Shown here piece after piece: positions 1-7,968 of a stretch of 36,020 nt of DNA (the stretch's first letter is position 1; each line of letters starts with the position of its first letter). This stretch comes from Pseudomonadota bacterium (GTDB lineage: Bacteria > Pseudomonadota > Alphaproteobacteria > Rhodospirillales > Magnetospirillaceae), in the NCBI GenBank assembly GCA_021848545.1, contig JAJZUL010000032.1:1-36020 (forward strand), read 5' to 3'. Under the pieces are notes generated by a model. The model was given only the letters and a program-made list of their open reading frames with translations. It searched no databases and was not told where the DNA came from. The position numbers and the translations under genes are program-made.

Positions 1-473
1 ACCAGCACCTGACACCGCGACAACAGGGCGCCGTTCAGTTCGAAGGAGGGATTCTCGGTGGTGGCCCCCACCAGCACGACCGTCCCGTCCTCGACATAAG
101 GCAGAAACCCGTCCTGCTGGGCGCGGTTGAAGCGGTGGATTTCATCGACGAACAGCAAGGTGCCCTGGCCGGCCTGACGGCGTTTGCGCGCCGCGTCGAA
201 CACCTTGCGCAGATCGGCGACCCCGGAGAACACCGCCGATAGCGGCTCGAACGCCAGTTCGGTGCGGTCGGCCAGCAGGCGGGCGATGGTGGTCTTGCCG
301 CAGCCGGGCGGTCCCCACAGGATGATCGAGGCCAGCCGGCCGGCCGCGACCATCCGGCCCAGCGGCGCGTCCGCCGCCAGCAGATGGTCCTGACCGACCA
401 CCTCGTCCAGCCGGGCCGGCCGCAGGCGGTCGGCCAACGGACGGTCGGCGTCGCTTTCGAACAGCGTCTTCAC
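1..473 (-). CDS. rarA: Replication-associated recombination protein A (RarA/MgsA), 5' part only
   Basis: AAA+ ATPase of the RarA/MgsA/WRNIP1 family, known to act at stalled replication forks with SSB and the clamp-loader system. The visible 157 residues carry Walker [10 protein letters not shown] (residues 54-62), Walker [12 protein letters not shown], sensor-1 [12 protein letters not shown] and the start of the arginine-finger region (LLSRCQ). The N-terminal block [20 protein letters not shown] is typical of the family. The only workable start is GTG at 473, because an in-frame TGA lies three codons upstream; the Shine-Dalgarno is weak. The gene runs out of the window at base 1, so the C-terminal tetramerisation half is not seen. 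Identification is firm from the motifs; the exact start is less sure. Confidence 0.93.
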   Translation of the reverse strand, partial: MKTLFESDADRPLADRLRPARLDEVVGQDHLLAADAPLGRMVAAGRLASIILWGPPGCGKTTIARLLADRTELAFEPLSAVFSGVADLRKVFDAARKRRQAGQGTLLFVDEIHRFNRAQQDGFLPYVEDGTVVLVGATTENPSFELNGALLSRCQVL

Positions 474-540
474 GACCGCTCACCAGAAACATACGGGGCC
501 GCCATCATCGCCCGAAAACGGGGCGACGGCAAAAGCAATA

Positions 541-567
541 CGGGCCCGCCGGAAACCGGCGGGCCCG
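541..567 (-). terminator. Hairpin downstream of tRNA-Leu(GAG)
   Basis: A perfect 12-bp GC-only stem (541-552 with 556-567) with a 3-nt loop begins 7 bases past the tRNA CCA end on the minus strand. It is followed by a short T-rich stretch (TATTGCTTTTG). The stem is very strong and the T tract only moderate. It probably ends the tRNA transcript and also shields rarA from read-through. Confidence 0.75.
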
Positions 568-573
568 TATCGT

Positions 574-658
574 TGGTGCGGCCGGGGAGACTCGAACTCC
601 CACGGCTTGCGCCACACGCACCTCAAGCGTGCGCGTCTACCAGTTCCGCCACGGCCGC
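574..658 (-). tRNA. tRNA-Leu (anticodon GAG)
   Basis: An 85-nt class II tRNA with encoded CCA. The 7-bp acceptor stem pairs GCGGCCG with CGGCCGC. The D-arm has the leucine-type GGCGGAACTGGTAGACGC. The anticodon stem CACGC/GCGTG closes the loop TTGAGGT, which places GAG at positions 34-36. A long variable arm is present, and the T arm contains GTTCGAGTC. It reads CUC and CUU codons. It has its own promoter upstream (714-742) and a hairpin downstream (541-567), so it appears monocistronic. Confidence 0.97.
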
Positions 659-713
659 AACCCGGTAGAACTTCGCGGCCCGGGTCCAAGACCCTTGCCA
701 ACGAAGAGACAGC

Positions 714-742
714 GGAATACCAAATCGGCCATAGCGAATCAA
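714..742 (-). promoter_or_regulatory. Sigma-70-type promoter for tRNA-Leu(GAG)
   Basis: On the minus strand there is a -35 TTGATT (737-742), a 17-bp spacer and a -10 TATTCC (714-719), about 55 bp before the mature tRNA 5' end. It lies close to the lipB start on the other strand, so the two genes are divergently transcribed. Found by eye from consensus and spacing; not tested. Confidence 0.55.
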
Positions 743-756
743 GCACGGCTTTCCGG

Positions 757-1398
757 ATGGCCCCGCCCCCCCCCGAAATCGAGTGGCGCGTTTCCAGCGC
801 CCCCGTCGATTATGACCATTCCCTGGCGGTGATGGAGGAAAGGGTCGCCGCCATCCGGACGGGTGCGGCCGGCGAATGCGTGTGGCTGCTGGAACACCCG
901 CCGCTATACACCGCCGGCACCAGCGCCCGCGACGAGGATCTGCTCGATTCGGACCGCTTTCCCGTTTATCGCACCGGACGCGGCGGGCAATACACCTATC
1001 ACGGCCCCGGACAGCGCGTGTGCTACGTCATGCTGGACCTGAACGAACGCGGCCGCGACCTGCGCCGCTATGTCCACGATCTCGAGGAATGGCTGATCCG
1101 AACCCTGGCCCGTTTCGACGTGAGCGCCCAGCGCCGCGACGGACGGGTGGGTCTGTGGGTGGAACGCGGCCGGGGGCGCGAGGACAAGATCGCCGCCATC
1201 GGCGTGCGCGTGCGCCATTGGGTGACCTTCCACGGCGCCGCGCTGAACATCGACCCCGATCTCGGCCATTACGCCGGGATCGTGCCCTGCGGCATCCGTG
1301 CCCACGGGATCACGTCGCTGGCCGATCTCGGCGTCAAAGCCGACCGGGCGGCGGTGGACAAGGTTCTGGCCGAGACCTGGCCCGCGGTGTTCGGATAG
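757..1398 (+). CDS. lipB: Octanoyl-[acyl carrier protein]:protein N-octanoyltransferase (LipB)
   Basis: Transfers octanoyl groups from ACP to the lipoyl domains of 2-oxoacid dehydrogenases and glycine cleavage H protein; this is the first step of lipoate assembly in the cytoplasm. The 213-residue product has the family signature [13 protein letters not shown] (74-86), the catalytic lysine in KIAAIGV (Lys144) and the acyl-accepting cysteine in [11 protein letters not shown] (Cys178). Length is normal. ATG 757 is chosen because earlier in-frame starts would lie inside the tRNA-Leu gene and give a non-family N-terminus. No strong Shine-Dalgarno is visible. lipA is not in the window. Confidence 0.95.
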   Translation: MAPPPPEIEWRVSSAPVDYDHSLAVMEERVAAIRTGAAGECVWLLEHPPLYTAGTSARDEDLLDSDRFPVYRTGRGGQYTYHGPGQRVCYVMLDLNERGRDLRRYVHDLEEWLIRTLARFDVSAQRRDGRVGLWVERGRGREDKIAAIGVRVRHWVTFHGAALNIDPDLGHYAGIVPCGIRAHGITSLADLGVKADRAAVDKVLAETWPAVFG

Positions 1399-1449
1399 AG
1401 CGACGCCCCTGAAATCTGAAACGTCTGGTTCAATCTTGGACGCGTCGCT

Positions 1450-1587
1450 CCAGCGAGCATTGAGCGAGCGGCCAAGCGCGCGGACGCGCGCGCCCGGCGA
1501 GGGCTAAATAAAAGCGTTTCGAGCATTGAGCGAGCGGCCAAGCAGCCGGACGGCTGCGCTTAGGCAGAGGGCCAAATATAAAGCGTT
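1450..1587 (-). repeat. Two tandem units of a ~63-70 bp intergenic repeat (family A)
   Basis: Unit 1 (1450-1519) and unit 2 (1520-1587) share GAGCATTGAGCGAGCGGCC, then a GC-rich inverted repeat around CGGACG, then an (A/T)-rich end finishing AAGCGTTT. The same family, in reverse complement, forms the tandem array at 23536-23753 beyond sdhB. Here it lies between the convergent genes lipB and clpA. No coding potential was accepted. Confidence 0.75.
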
Positions 1588-1622
1588 TAGACCGTGATGC
1601 AGATTTTCTGCGTCACGGTCTA
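1588..1622. terminator. Strong hairpin between convergent lipB and clpA
   Basis: A near-perfect 16-bp stem (1588-1603 with 1607-1622; one T-G wobble) with a TTT loop lies 20 bp past the clpA stop on the minus strand and at the far end of the lipB 3' region. It lacks a clean T tract on either strand, so termination is likely but not certain. The convergent position argues for a bidirectional role. Confidence 0.55.
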
Positions 1623-1642
1623 GAACCGCCGGCCTTTCGCTT

Positions 1643-3943
1643 CTATTCCGCCATTTCCGGCACGATTTCCGCCGGATGGCCCTTGGACGGCACCACGTCG
1701 AAGACCAGCTTCTTGCCGTCCTCGCCGACATCGACCTTGACCAATCCGCCCTTGGCCAGCTTGCCGAACAGCAATTCCTCGGCCAGGGGCTTCTTGATGT
1801 ATTCCTGGATGATGCGGGCCAGGGGACGGGCGCCGAACAGCGGATCGTACCCCTTGCGGGCCAGCCAGGTGCGGGCGGCGTCGGTCAGTTCGATGGCGAC
1901 GTCGCGATCGTCCAACTGGGTTTCCAGCTGCATCACGAACTTGTCCACCACCTGGGCGACGATGTCCGGTCCCAGGCCGGCGAAGGGAATGACCGCATCC
2001 AGCCGGTTGCGGAATTCCGGCGAGAACATGCGGTTGATGGCGTCCTGATCCTCGCCTTCGCGGATTTCGCGACCGAAGCCGATGGCCGGCTTGGCCATGT
2101 CGGTGGCGCCGGCATTGGTGGTCATGATCAGGATGACGTTGCGGAAATTGACCACCTTGCCGTTATGGTCGGTCAGCCGCCCGTGATCCATCACCTGCAG
2201 CAGAACGTTGAACAGATCGGGATGGGCCTTTTCGATCTCGTCGAGCAGCAGCACGCTGTGGGGATGCTGATCGACCGCGTCGGTCAGCAGACCGCCCTGA
2301 TCGAACCCGACATAGCCGGGCGGCGCGCCGATCAGCCGCGAGATGGAATGGCGTTCCATATATTCCGACATGTCGAAGCGGGTCAGTTCGATGCCCATGA
2401 TCTTCGACAACTGGCGGGCGACCTCGGTCTTGCCGACGCCGGTGGGTCCCGAGAACAGGTAACAGCCGATGGGCTTTTCCGGTTCGCGCAGGCCGGCACG
2501 GGCCAGCTTGATCGCCGACGACAGGGCTTCGATCGCCTGATCCTGGCCGAACACCAGGGTCTTCAGATCGCGCTCCAGGGTACGGAGCGCCTCCATATCG
2601 TCCAGCGACACGCTTTTGGGGGGGATACGGGCGATCTTGGCGATCACCGTTTCCACGTCGCGGACGGTGACCGTCTTGCGCCGCTTCGATTCCGGCAACA
2701 GCATGCGCGCCGCGCCGACCTCGTCGATGACGTCGATGGCCTTGTCGGGCAGCTTGCGGTCGGTGATGTATTTGTCGGCCAGTTCCACCGCCGCCTTGAT
2801 GGCGTCGCCCGTATAGCGAACCTTGTGGTGGCTTTCGTAATAGGGCTTGAGGCCGTTCAGGATCTTGATCGAATCCGCGACCGAGGGCTCGTTGACGTCG
2901 ATCTTCTGGAACCGGCGCACCAGGGCGCGGTCCTTTTCGAAATAGGTGCGATATTCCTTGTAGGTGGTCGAGCCGATACAGCGCAGCGCCCCCGAGGCCA
3001 AAGCCGGCTTCAGCAGGTTGGAGGCGTCCATCGACCCGCCCGACGTGGCCCCGGCGCCGATCACCGTGTGGATCTCGTCGATGAACAGAATGGCGCCGTC
3101 ATGCTGTTCGAGTTCGCTCACCACCGCCTTCAGGCGTTCCTCGAAATCGCCGCGATATCGGGTTCCGGCCAGGAGCGCGCCCATGTCGAGGGAAAAGATG
3201 GTCGCATCCTTCAGCACGTCGGGGACTTCGCCCTTGACGATGCGCCGGGCCAGACCTTCGGCGATGGCGGTCTTGCCGACGCCGGGATCGCCGATATAGA
3301 GCGGATTGTTCTTCGAGCGCCGGCACAGGATCTGGATGGTGCGCTCGATCTCGGGTTCACGGCCGATGAGGGGATCGATCTTGCCCTGACGCGCCTTCTT
3401 GTTGAGATCGACGCAATAGGCGGTCAGCGCCTCCTGGCCCTTTTTCACCACCTTTTCGCCGGACGCTTCCTCGTCGGCGCCCTGAACCGGACGCGCCTGG
3501 CTGCGCCCCGGCGCCTTGGCGAGGCCATGGCTGATGTAATTGACCGCGTCCAGACGGCTCATATCCTGAAGCTGGAGGTAATAGACGGCGTGGCTTTCCC
3601 GTTCCGAGAACAGGGCGACCACGACGTTGGCGCCGGTCACTTCTTCGCGGCCCGACGATTGGACATGGATCGCCGCGCGCTGCACCACCCGTTGGAAACC
3701 GGCGGTGGGCTTGGGTTCGACGGCGCGCGGGGCCACCAGCTCGGTGAGATTGGTATCCAGGAATTCGGTGAGGTCACGGCGCAGACGGTCGATATCGACG
3801 GTGCAGGCGCGCAGGACCGCGACCGCATCCTGGTCCTCGGTCAGCGCGAGGAGCAGGTGTTCGAGCGTCGCATATTCGTGACGGCGCTCGGTGGCGTAGG
3901 CCAGGGCGCGGTGCAGGCTCTGCTCCAGGTTGCGCGACAGCAT
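1643..3943 (-). CDS. clpA: ATP-dependent Clp protease ATP-binding subunit ClpA
   Basis: Hexameric AAA+ unfoldase that feeds substrates to ClpP. The 766-residue product has the double Clp-N repeat (about 1-145). The first AAA module has Walker [10 protein letters not shown] (218-226) and Walker B LFIDE (286-290). The second AAA module has Walker [10 protein letters not shown] (499-507) and [10 protein letters not shown] (565-574). An IGFG loop (in PAIGFGREI) fits docking to ClpP. There is no long middle coiled-coil domain, so it is ClpA and not ClpB. ATG 3943 has a GGAAGGA ribosome-binding site. clpS lies 19 bp upstream on the same strand, the usual clpS-clpA operon. clpP is not in the window. 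Confidence 0.97.
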   Translation of the reverse strand: MLSRNLEQSLHRALAYATERRHEYATLEHLLLALTEDQDAVAVLRACTVDIDRLRRDLTEFLDTNLTELVAPRAVEPKPTAGFQRVVQRAAIHVQSSGREEVTGANVVVALFSERESHAVYYLQLQDMSRLDAVNYISHGLAKAPGRSQARPVQGADEEASGEKVVKKGQEALTAYCVDLNKKARQGKIDPLIGREPEIERTIQILCRRSKNNPLYIGDPGVGKTAIAEGLARRIVKGEVPDVLKDATIFSLDMGALLAGTRYRGDFEERLKAVVSELEQHDGAILFIDEIHTVIGAGATSGGSMDASNLLKPALASGALRCIGSTTYKEYRTYFEKDRALVRRFQKIDVNEPSVADSIKILNGLKPYYESHHKVRYTGDAIKAAVELADKYITDRKLPDKAIDVIDEVGAARMLLPESKRRKTVTVRDVETVIAKIARIPPKSVSLDDMEALRTLERDLKTLVFGQDQAIEALSSAIKLARAGLREPEKPIGCYLFSGPTGVGKTEVARQLSKIMGIELTRFDMSEYMERHSISRLIGAPPGYVGFDQGGLLTDAVDQHPHSVLLLDEIEKAHPDLFNVLLQVMDHGRLTDHNGKVVNFRNVILIMTTNAGATDMAKPAIGFGREIREGEDQDAINRMFSPEFRNRLDAVIPFAGLGPDIVAQVVDKFVMQLETQLDDRDVAIELTDAARTWLARKGYDPLFGARPLARIIQEYIKKPLAEELLFGKLAKGGLVKVDVGEDGKKLVFDVVPSKGHPAEIVPEMAE

Positions 3944-3962
3944 GGTGGCGATCCTTCCGAAG

Positions 3963-4295
3963 CTAATCCTTTTCGAGGGTACATTGCAGCGGATGCTGGT
4001 TCTGACGGGCCAGATCCATGACCTGGGTCACCTTCGTTTCCGCCACTTCATAAGTATAGACGCCACATATCCCGACACCGCGGGTATGCACGTGAAGCAT
4101 GATGCGGGTCGCTTCTTCCCGGTTCTTGCCGAAAAAACGTTCGAGCACATGCACGACGAATTCCATCGGCGTGTAATCGTCGTTCAGCATCAGCACCTTG
4201 TACATGGACGGCTTTTTGGTCTTGGGGCGGGTCTTGATGACCACCCCGGTCTGGTTGCCGTCGTCGTCGTGTTTGTCGTCCCGGTCGTCGCTCAT
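3963..4295 (-). CDS. clpS: ATP-dependent Clp protease adaptor ClpS
   Basis: Small adaptor that recognises N-degrons and hands them to ClpA. The 110 residues contain an acidic, disordered N-terminus ([10 protein letters not shown]) and the ClpS core. The core has the [18 protein letters not shown] stretch (Asn-Asp pair and hydrophobic pocket residues), then [19 protein letters not shown]. Length and motif order are typical. It lies 19 bp before clpA and is probably co-transcribed. The Shine-Dalgarno upstream of ATG 4295 is weak (GAAGCG). Confidence 0.97.
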   Translation of the reverse strand: MSDDRDDKHDDDGNQTGVVIKTRPKTKKPSMYKVLMLNDDYTPMEFVVHVLERFFGKNREEATRIMLHVHTRGVGICGVYTYEVAETKVTQVMDLARQNQHPLQCTLEKD

Positions 4296-4348
4296 CGCTT
4301 CGCGTGCTGGAATGGTGTCCGAAAGAAACCCGCCGCGGGTTCTCCGCT

Positions 4349-4354
4349 ATCATA
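4349..4354 (-). promoter_or_regulatory. Possible -10 element of clpS-clpA
   Basis: TATGAT on the minus strand, 54 bp before the clpS start, matches five of six -10 consensus bases. The -35 region 17 bp upstream is poor (TTTCGG). Weak call. Confidence 0.3.
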
Positions 4355-4430
4355 TTGGGTGCGGGGGGCGGCCGAAAAGGGGCGCATGGCCGTCCCACCG
4401 CTCCGGCATACGAAAAAAGCCCTACCGGGG

Positions 4431-4928
4431 TCAGCCGGCCGGCCGCGCCATGCGCCCGGCGGCGGCCCCGATACGGGCGCCGATGGGCGTGAAAGCCTCC
4501 TCGAACATTCTGACCGACAGGTCGGACAGACGCCCGCCCCCCTCGATCACCCGGTCGAATCCGGCCCGGGTGGCGCCGGCCTGGATATCGAGCAGATCGC
4601 CCAGATTGCGCACGCCCATCATCCGACGCGACGCCGCGACGCTTTCCTCGACCGAGGCCTGAACGAACCCGACCATCATCTGGCTCATATCCTGAAACCC
4701 GCGGGCGAAAACCGCGCCGGCCTCGACCAGGGCGTCGAAAGCATCGACGCCGAAACCCATCGCTTCCTCACAGGACCGGAAAGCGGCGGACTGGACGCCG
4801 GTCACCGCGTCCAACGGATCGGGAGAAATCGAGGGGGAAGAGGGGGATTCCGTCCGACCGGCGGTCGCGGGGACGTCGGCCGGGACGGGAAGCGCGGGGG
4901 CGGCTGATTTGCTTTTGGCGGTCGTCAT
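4431..4928 (-). CDS. Phasin family protein
   Basis: The 165-residue product has a Pro/Ser/Ala-rich N-terminus (1-40), then an all-helical amphipathic domain with the phasin pattern: FRSCEEAMGFGVDAFDALVEAG, FQDMSQMMVGFVQASVEESV and the C-terminal R(M)FEEAFTPIGARI. Phasins coat polyhydroxyalkanoate granules; some members have other roles, and no PHA gene is adjacent. ATG 4928 is preceded by AAGGAG. The gene lies upstream of clpS on the same strand with a 135-bp gap, and a weak CCC-N5-GGG stem followed by six Ts lies just past its stop. It is therefore probably a separate unit. Confidence 0.75.
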   Translation of the reverse strand: MTTAKSKSAAPALPVPADVPATAGRTESPSSPSISPDPLDAVTGVQSAAFRSCEEAMGFGVDAFDALVEAGAVFARGFQDMSQMMVGFVQASVEESVAASRRMMGVRNLGDLLDIQAGATRAGFDRVIEGGGRLSDLSVRMFEEAFTPIGARIGAAAGRMARPAG

Positions 4929-5085
4929 GGCACCGAAACTCCTTGGCGCTGGGGGCGTGAAGGCGGCGCGACCTCAGGGGTGGGATTCCGGAGGAAGCCC
5001 ACGCGCACCGCGACCCGATCAGGCTAGGGCCGGACGCGCCTGGGTCAAACGGTATTTTTGCAGTGCAGCATTTCCCCGCTCATAC

Positions 5086-5118
5086 CAAATCCCGATGAGT
5101 CACCCTCATCGGGATTTG
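5086..5118. repeat. Perfect 14-bp inverted repeat
   Basis: CAAATCCCGATGAG (5086-5099) pairs with its exact complement at 5105-5118 around a 5-nt loop, between the phasin gene and the 3' end of the putative lipoprotein gene. There is no T run on either side, so it is not a canonical terminator. It could terminate transcription of the minus-strand gene ending at 5184, or be a single copy of a dispersed palindrome. Apart from this hairpin I see nothing in 4929-5183. Confidence 0.6.
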
Positions 5119-5183
5119 ATTAAGCCCGCGCGGCGCCTGAGCGAAACCCGCTCGCGATCGGTCGTAGACCGTGAGCGACGGTA

Positions 5184-5882
5184 TCACTGCACCAGCCCGT
5201 GTTGCCCCACCGTCAGCAGAAACGAGACCACGTTGCCCTTGGCGGCCTCCATTTCCCATTGCGAATCGTAACGCAGGACATGGGCGCGGGCCAAAGGAAC
5301 GCCGGTGGGGTCCAACGCCAGAAGCGGCTTGACGAAGGTCAGCGCGGTAAAGGCGGCCGACGGGTATTTCCAGGCGGTGAAGCCGAAATGGCCGTGACGG
5401 CAATAGGCCGCCGTCCAAAAGAAGCTGCGCGACGGCAGATCAAGACCCACCGGCGGCGGGCCGAACATGCCCGACGTGGTGAAGGCGGCGACCAGCGTCC
5501 GGTACTGGGCCGGGTCCAACTGCACCCGCGCCGCCTTCGCCCGCCACGGCTTCAAAAGATCGCCGAGCGACACTTGATCGACATCGGCCGGCCCCCTCAC
5601 CCGTGCGATCAGCAGATGACGCGCCGAATCGAGGTCGTACATGCGCAACTGCCGTTCATAGACCCCGTTATAGACCAGCCGATAGCGGTCCGGGGTCCCG
5701 GCGGCGCAGGTGGCGCGGATATCGTCGCCGCCGATATAGGACCGCCACTCCAACTTGCGCGCCACGGGATTGCCGATGTCGCCGCCCCGATAGGCGCACC
5801 CCGCCGGAATCGACAGAACCGCCACCGATAACGGAACTGCCACCCTCCTCCAGAATCGGCCGAATCGCGCCAATACGCCCAT
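5184..5882 (-). CDS. Uncharacterised exported protein, possible lipoprotein
   Basis: I do not recognise the family. The 232-residue product starts with an arginine-rich n-region and a hydrophobic stretch (VAVPLSVAVLSIPAGCAYRG), then Cys at about 27. The PAGC box is a poor lipobox because proline replaces leucine at -3, so lipidation is uncertain. The rest looks like a folded periplasmic domain with LVYNGVYERQLRMYDL and a central FFWTAAYCRHGHFGFTAWKYP block. Start 5882 is preferred over ATG 5891 because AAAGG sits 8 bp before 5882 but directly abuts 5891. It is an isolated minus-strand gene. Confidence 0.7.
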   Translation of the reverse strand: MGVLARFGRFWRRVAVPLSVAVLSIPAGCAYRGGDIGNPVARKLEWRSYIGGDDIRATCAAGTPDRYRLVYNGVYERQLRMYDLDSARHLLIARVRGPADVDQVSLGDLLKPWRAKAARVQLDPAQYRTLVAAFTTSGMFGPPPVGLDLPSRSFFWTAAYCRHGHFGFTAWKYPSAAFTALTFVKPLLALDPTGVPLARAHVLRYDSQWEMEAAKGNVVSFLLTVGQHGLVQ

Positions 5883-6103
5883 GGTTTCCATCCTTTGCGC
5901 CGGAAAGCCAACACAAGATATAGGGGTCGCACGCCACGATTCCCGTTACGGACAGTAGTGACGACAATTGGGCAAAAACGTGGCGGCATCGCGCCCCGCG
6001 CCGCGGCGACTTCCCCTCGCCCCCCATCCTCTTCCATTTATTTCTTTGCCAACCACGTTTTGTTCTTCCGGCAGGAAAGATTCCGATACCGGCATCTCGC
6101 CAC

Positions 6104-6132
6104 TGGACAGCGAATCCTAAATTTTTTATCTT
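6104..6132 (+). promoter_or_regulatory. Candidate promoter of the DD-carboxypeptidase gene
   Basis: -35 TGGACA (6104-6109), a 17-bp spacer and -10 TATCTT (6127-6132), about 50 bp upstream of the coding start. The surrounding 5883-6181 stretch has no gene and no other clear signal. Confidence 0.45.
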
Positions 6133-6181
6133 CTGCGAAGCAAGATTACTGAAATCACCACCGGAACGGAAGGTCGAGGAA

Positions 6182-7576
6182 TTGAGCTTGGCCCGTTGCT
6201 TCTATGGCGCACTGCGCCGCTTTGCCCCCGTAATGGCCATCACCCTGGTCGCGGCGACCATGGCGATCATCGGCGGCGCGGCCCGCGCCTCGGCGCGAAT
6301 CGACGCCTCGATCCTGATCGACGCCACCACCGGCAAGGTGCTCAGCGCGCACAACGCCGACGTCCACGTCTATCCGGCGTCGCTGACCAAGCTGATGACT
6401 CTCTACCTGCTGTTCAATGCCCTGGACAAGCACCGGGTCACCCTGAACACCATGTTCACCGTCTCGGCCCACGCCGCCGCCCAGCAGCCGTCCAAGCTGG
6501 GATTCATCCCCGGGCAGAAGATTTCGGTGCGCGACGCCATCGAGGCCATCGTCACCAAATCGGCCAACGACGTGGCGGTGGCCGTTTCGGAGAATTTGGG
6601 GGGCACCGAAGCCCATTTCGTCCAGGAGATGAATCGCGAGGCCCGGCAATTGGGCATGACGAACACCGTCTATCGCAACGCGTCCGGCCTGCCCAACCGC
6701 TATCAACACACCACCGCCCGCGACATGGCGATCCTGGCCCGCGACATGATTCGCAATCACTGGAAATATTATCACTTCTTCTCGGTGCATCGCTTCGTCT
6801 GGCACGGCCAGGTCATCCCCACCCTTGACCGGCTGGTGGTGAGCTATCCCGGCGCCGACGGGCTGAAGACCGGCTTCATCGACGCGTCCGGATTCAATCT
6901 GGTGAGTTCGGCGGTGCGCGGCGGCCATCGGCTGATCGGCGTCATCTTCGGCGGCATCACCGCCGCCCGCCGCAACACCCATATGGAGGCCATGCTCGAT
7001 CGCGGCTTCGCCCAATACGGCCTGCCTCCCGCCGCGCCGCTGGCCGATCGGCTTTACGCCGAACGCCATCACATCCGGATGGCGCGCCGCGATTACGTCG
7101 AACCCGCGGTTTTCCACCCCGCCGTCCAGCGCCGCGTCGCCGCGCGCCCCGCTTCGAACCAGGAAGCCCTGGCGCACCGGATCGCGCTTCAGCGTGAACG
7201 TCTGCGCCGCATGGAAGCGCGCCTGGAACGGATGCGCAGCCAGGAAGCGGCCCGCCGGCAACCGCCCGCCCCGCGCCGGGTCGCCGCCCGCCGTCACCAT
7301 ATCGTCATCGCCGGACGTTCCCACCGGTCGGCCTGGGGCATCCAGGTCGGCGCCTATGGCCAGTACCGGCCGGCGCGGCGCGCCGTCACCGTGGCGGTGC
7401 ACAAGCTGGGCCCCAATGTCCGCATCGCCGCCACCCATGTCGCCCGCCGGCGGTACGGCCGCAATTTCCTGTACGAGGCCCGGCTGTTCGGCTTCACCCT
7501 GCCCCAGGCCCGCGCCGCCTGCATGCGGCTGCAGGATCGGGGTCAGGATTGCGCCCTGGTGGCGCCGGCGGCCTGA
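6182..7576 (+). CDS. D-alanyl-D-alanine carboxypeptidase (peptidase S11) with C-terminal SPOR domain
   Basis: Penicillin-binding protein that trims the terminal D-Ala from peptidoglycan stem peptides in the periplasm. The 464 residues hold a signal peptide (cleavage near ARASA, about 38) and the S11 catalytic motifs SLTK (67-70), SAN (127-129) and KTG (229-231). A basic linker of roughly 100 residues follows, rich in Arg, Ala and Glu and probably helical (ALAHRIALQRERLRRMEARL). A SPOR domain (about 380-462) would bind denuded glycan at division sites. The start is TTG 6182 (GGAAGG 8 bp before) or TTG 6188 (GAGGA 7 bp before); no upstream ATG exists. The DacA-like domain plus SPOR architecture occurs in other alphaproteobacteria. 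Confidence 0.9.
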   Translation: MSLARCFYGALRRFAPVMAITLVAATMAIIGGAARASARIDASILIDATTGKVLSAHNADVHVYPASLTKLMTLYLLFNALDKHRVTLNTMFTVSAHAAAQQPSKLGFIPGQKISVRDAIEAIVTKSANDVAVAVSENLGGTEAHFVQEMNREARQLGMTNTVYRNASGLPNRYQHTTARDMAILARDMIRNHWKYYHFFSVHRFVWHGQVIPTLDRLVVSYPGADGLKTGFIDASGFNLVSSAVRGGHRLIGVIFGGITAARRNTHMEAMLDRGFAQYGLPPAAPLADRLYAERHHIRMARRDYVEPAVFHPAVQRRVAARPASNQEALAHRIALQRERLRRMEARLERMRSQEAARRQPPAPRRVAARRHHIVIAGRSHRSAWGIQVGAYGQYRPARRAVTVAVHKLGPNVRIAATHVARRRYGRNFLYEARLFGFTLPQARAACMRLQDRGQDCALVAPAA

Positions 7577-7594
7577 TCGCCCCCCCCGTCGGGG

Positions 7595-7701
7595 CCATCC
7601 AAAGTCGTCATGCGCGGGCTCGTCCCGCGTATCCACGCCGCTCCACCGGCGCCGTGCCGGACGGAAAGACGTGGATGGCCGGGACAAGCCCGGCCATGAC
7701 G
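7595..7701 (+). repeat. 107-bp intergenic repeat (family B), copy 1
   Basis: Contains two inverted elements: CATGCGCGGGCTCGTCCCGCG and, near the end, GGCCGGGACAAGCCCGGCC. GTCGTCATG and CATGACG lie at its ends. Copy 2 at 12116-12222 differs at two positions only. It resembles the dispersed palindromic repeats common in alphaproteobacterial intergenic DNA. The reading frames in it are artefacts. Confidence 0.85.
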
Positions 7702-7736
7702 GGGGTGTGTGGCCCGATCCATCCGCGCCGCCGTCG

Positions 7737-7768
7737 CCATCCAAAGTCGTCATGCGCGGGAATGACGG
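7737..7768 (+). repeat. Truncated copy of the 107-bp repeat (family B)
   Basis: CCATCCAAAGTCGTCATGCG, identical to the left end of copy 1, runs directly into AATGACGG, which resembles the right end. The element looks internally deleted. It lies between copy 1 and the cytochrome operon. Confidence 0.65.
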
Positions 7769-7860
7769 CGATTTCGCATTTTCGAAGTGTGGTATCATTG
7801 TCACACTCATTGATCTTTTGTCATCTTGCGGCCCATTCCCTTACTTTCGTCGTGCCTACT

Positions 7861-7874
7861 TTGATGTTCGTCAA
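7861..7874 (+). promoter_or_regulatory. FNR/FixK/Anr-type binding site upstream of the cytochrome operon
   Basis: TTGATGTTCGTCAA matches the TTGAT-N4-ATCAA consensus at nine of ten defined positions. Its centre is about 101 bp before the ATG at 7969. A class II site would put the start of transcription near 7909, with CCTAGT (7895-7900) as a weak -10. This suggests oxygen-responsive control of the two cytochromes. No regulator gene is in the window. Confidence 0.6.
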
Positions 7875-7968
7875 AGGCGGCCCCGGACGACCCTCCTAGT
7901 CTCGGCCTTGCGGCTTCGGCCGAAGAACCGCCGCGGCGCGCGCGGCCAGGAGGGAAGGAGAAAAAGCC

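Noticed and set aside
607-756. 50-residue N-terminal extension of LipB
   Set aside because: It would begin inside the tRNA-Leu gene and has no similarity to LipB. ATG 757 gives the normal length.
1676-4021. 781-codon open frame antisense to clpA
   Set aside because: A shadow frame typical of GC-rich genes: clpA on the other strand is unambiguous and the antisense product resembles nothing. The same applies to long antisense frames over sdhA (24539-26887), rpoN/lptB (30024-32330) and ahcY (18202-19689).
4435-4470. Terminator after the phasin gene
   Set aside because: Only a 3-bp CCC/GGG stem precedes the six Ts at the lower-coordinate side. It is too weak to list as a terminator and is mentioned only in the phasin entry.
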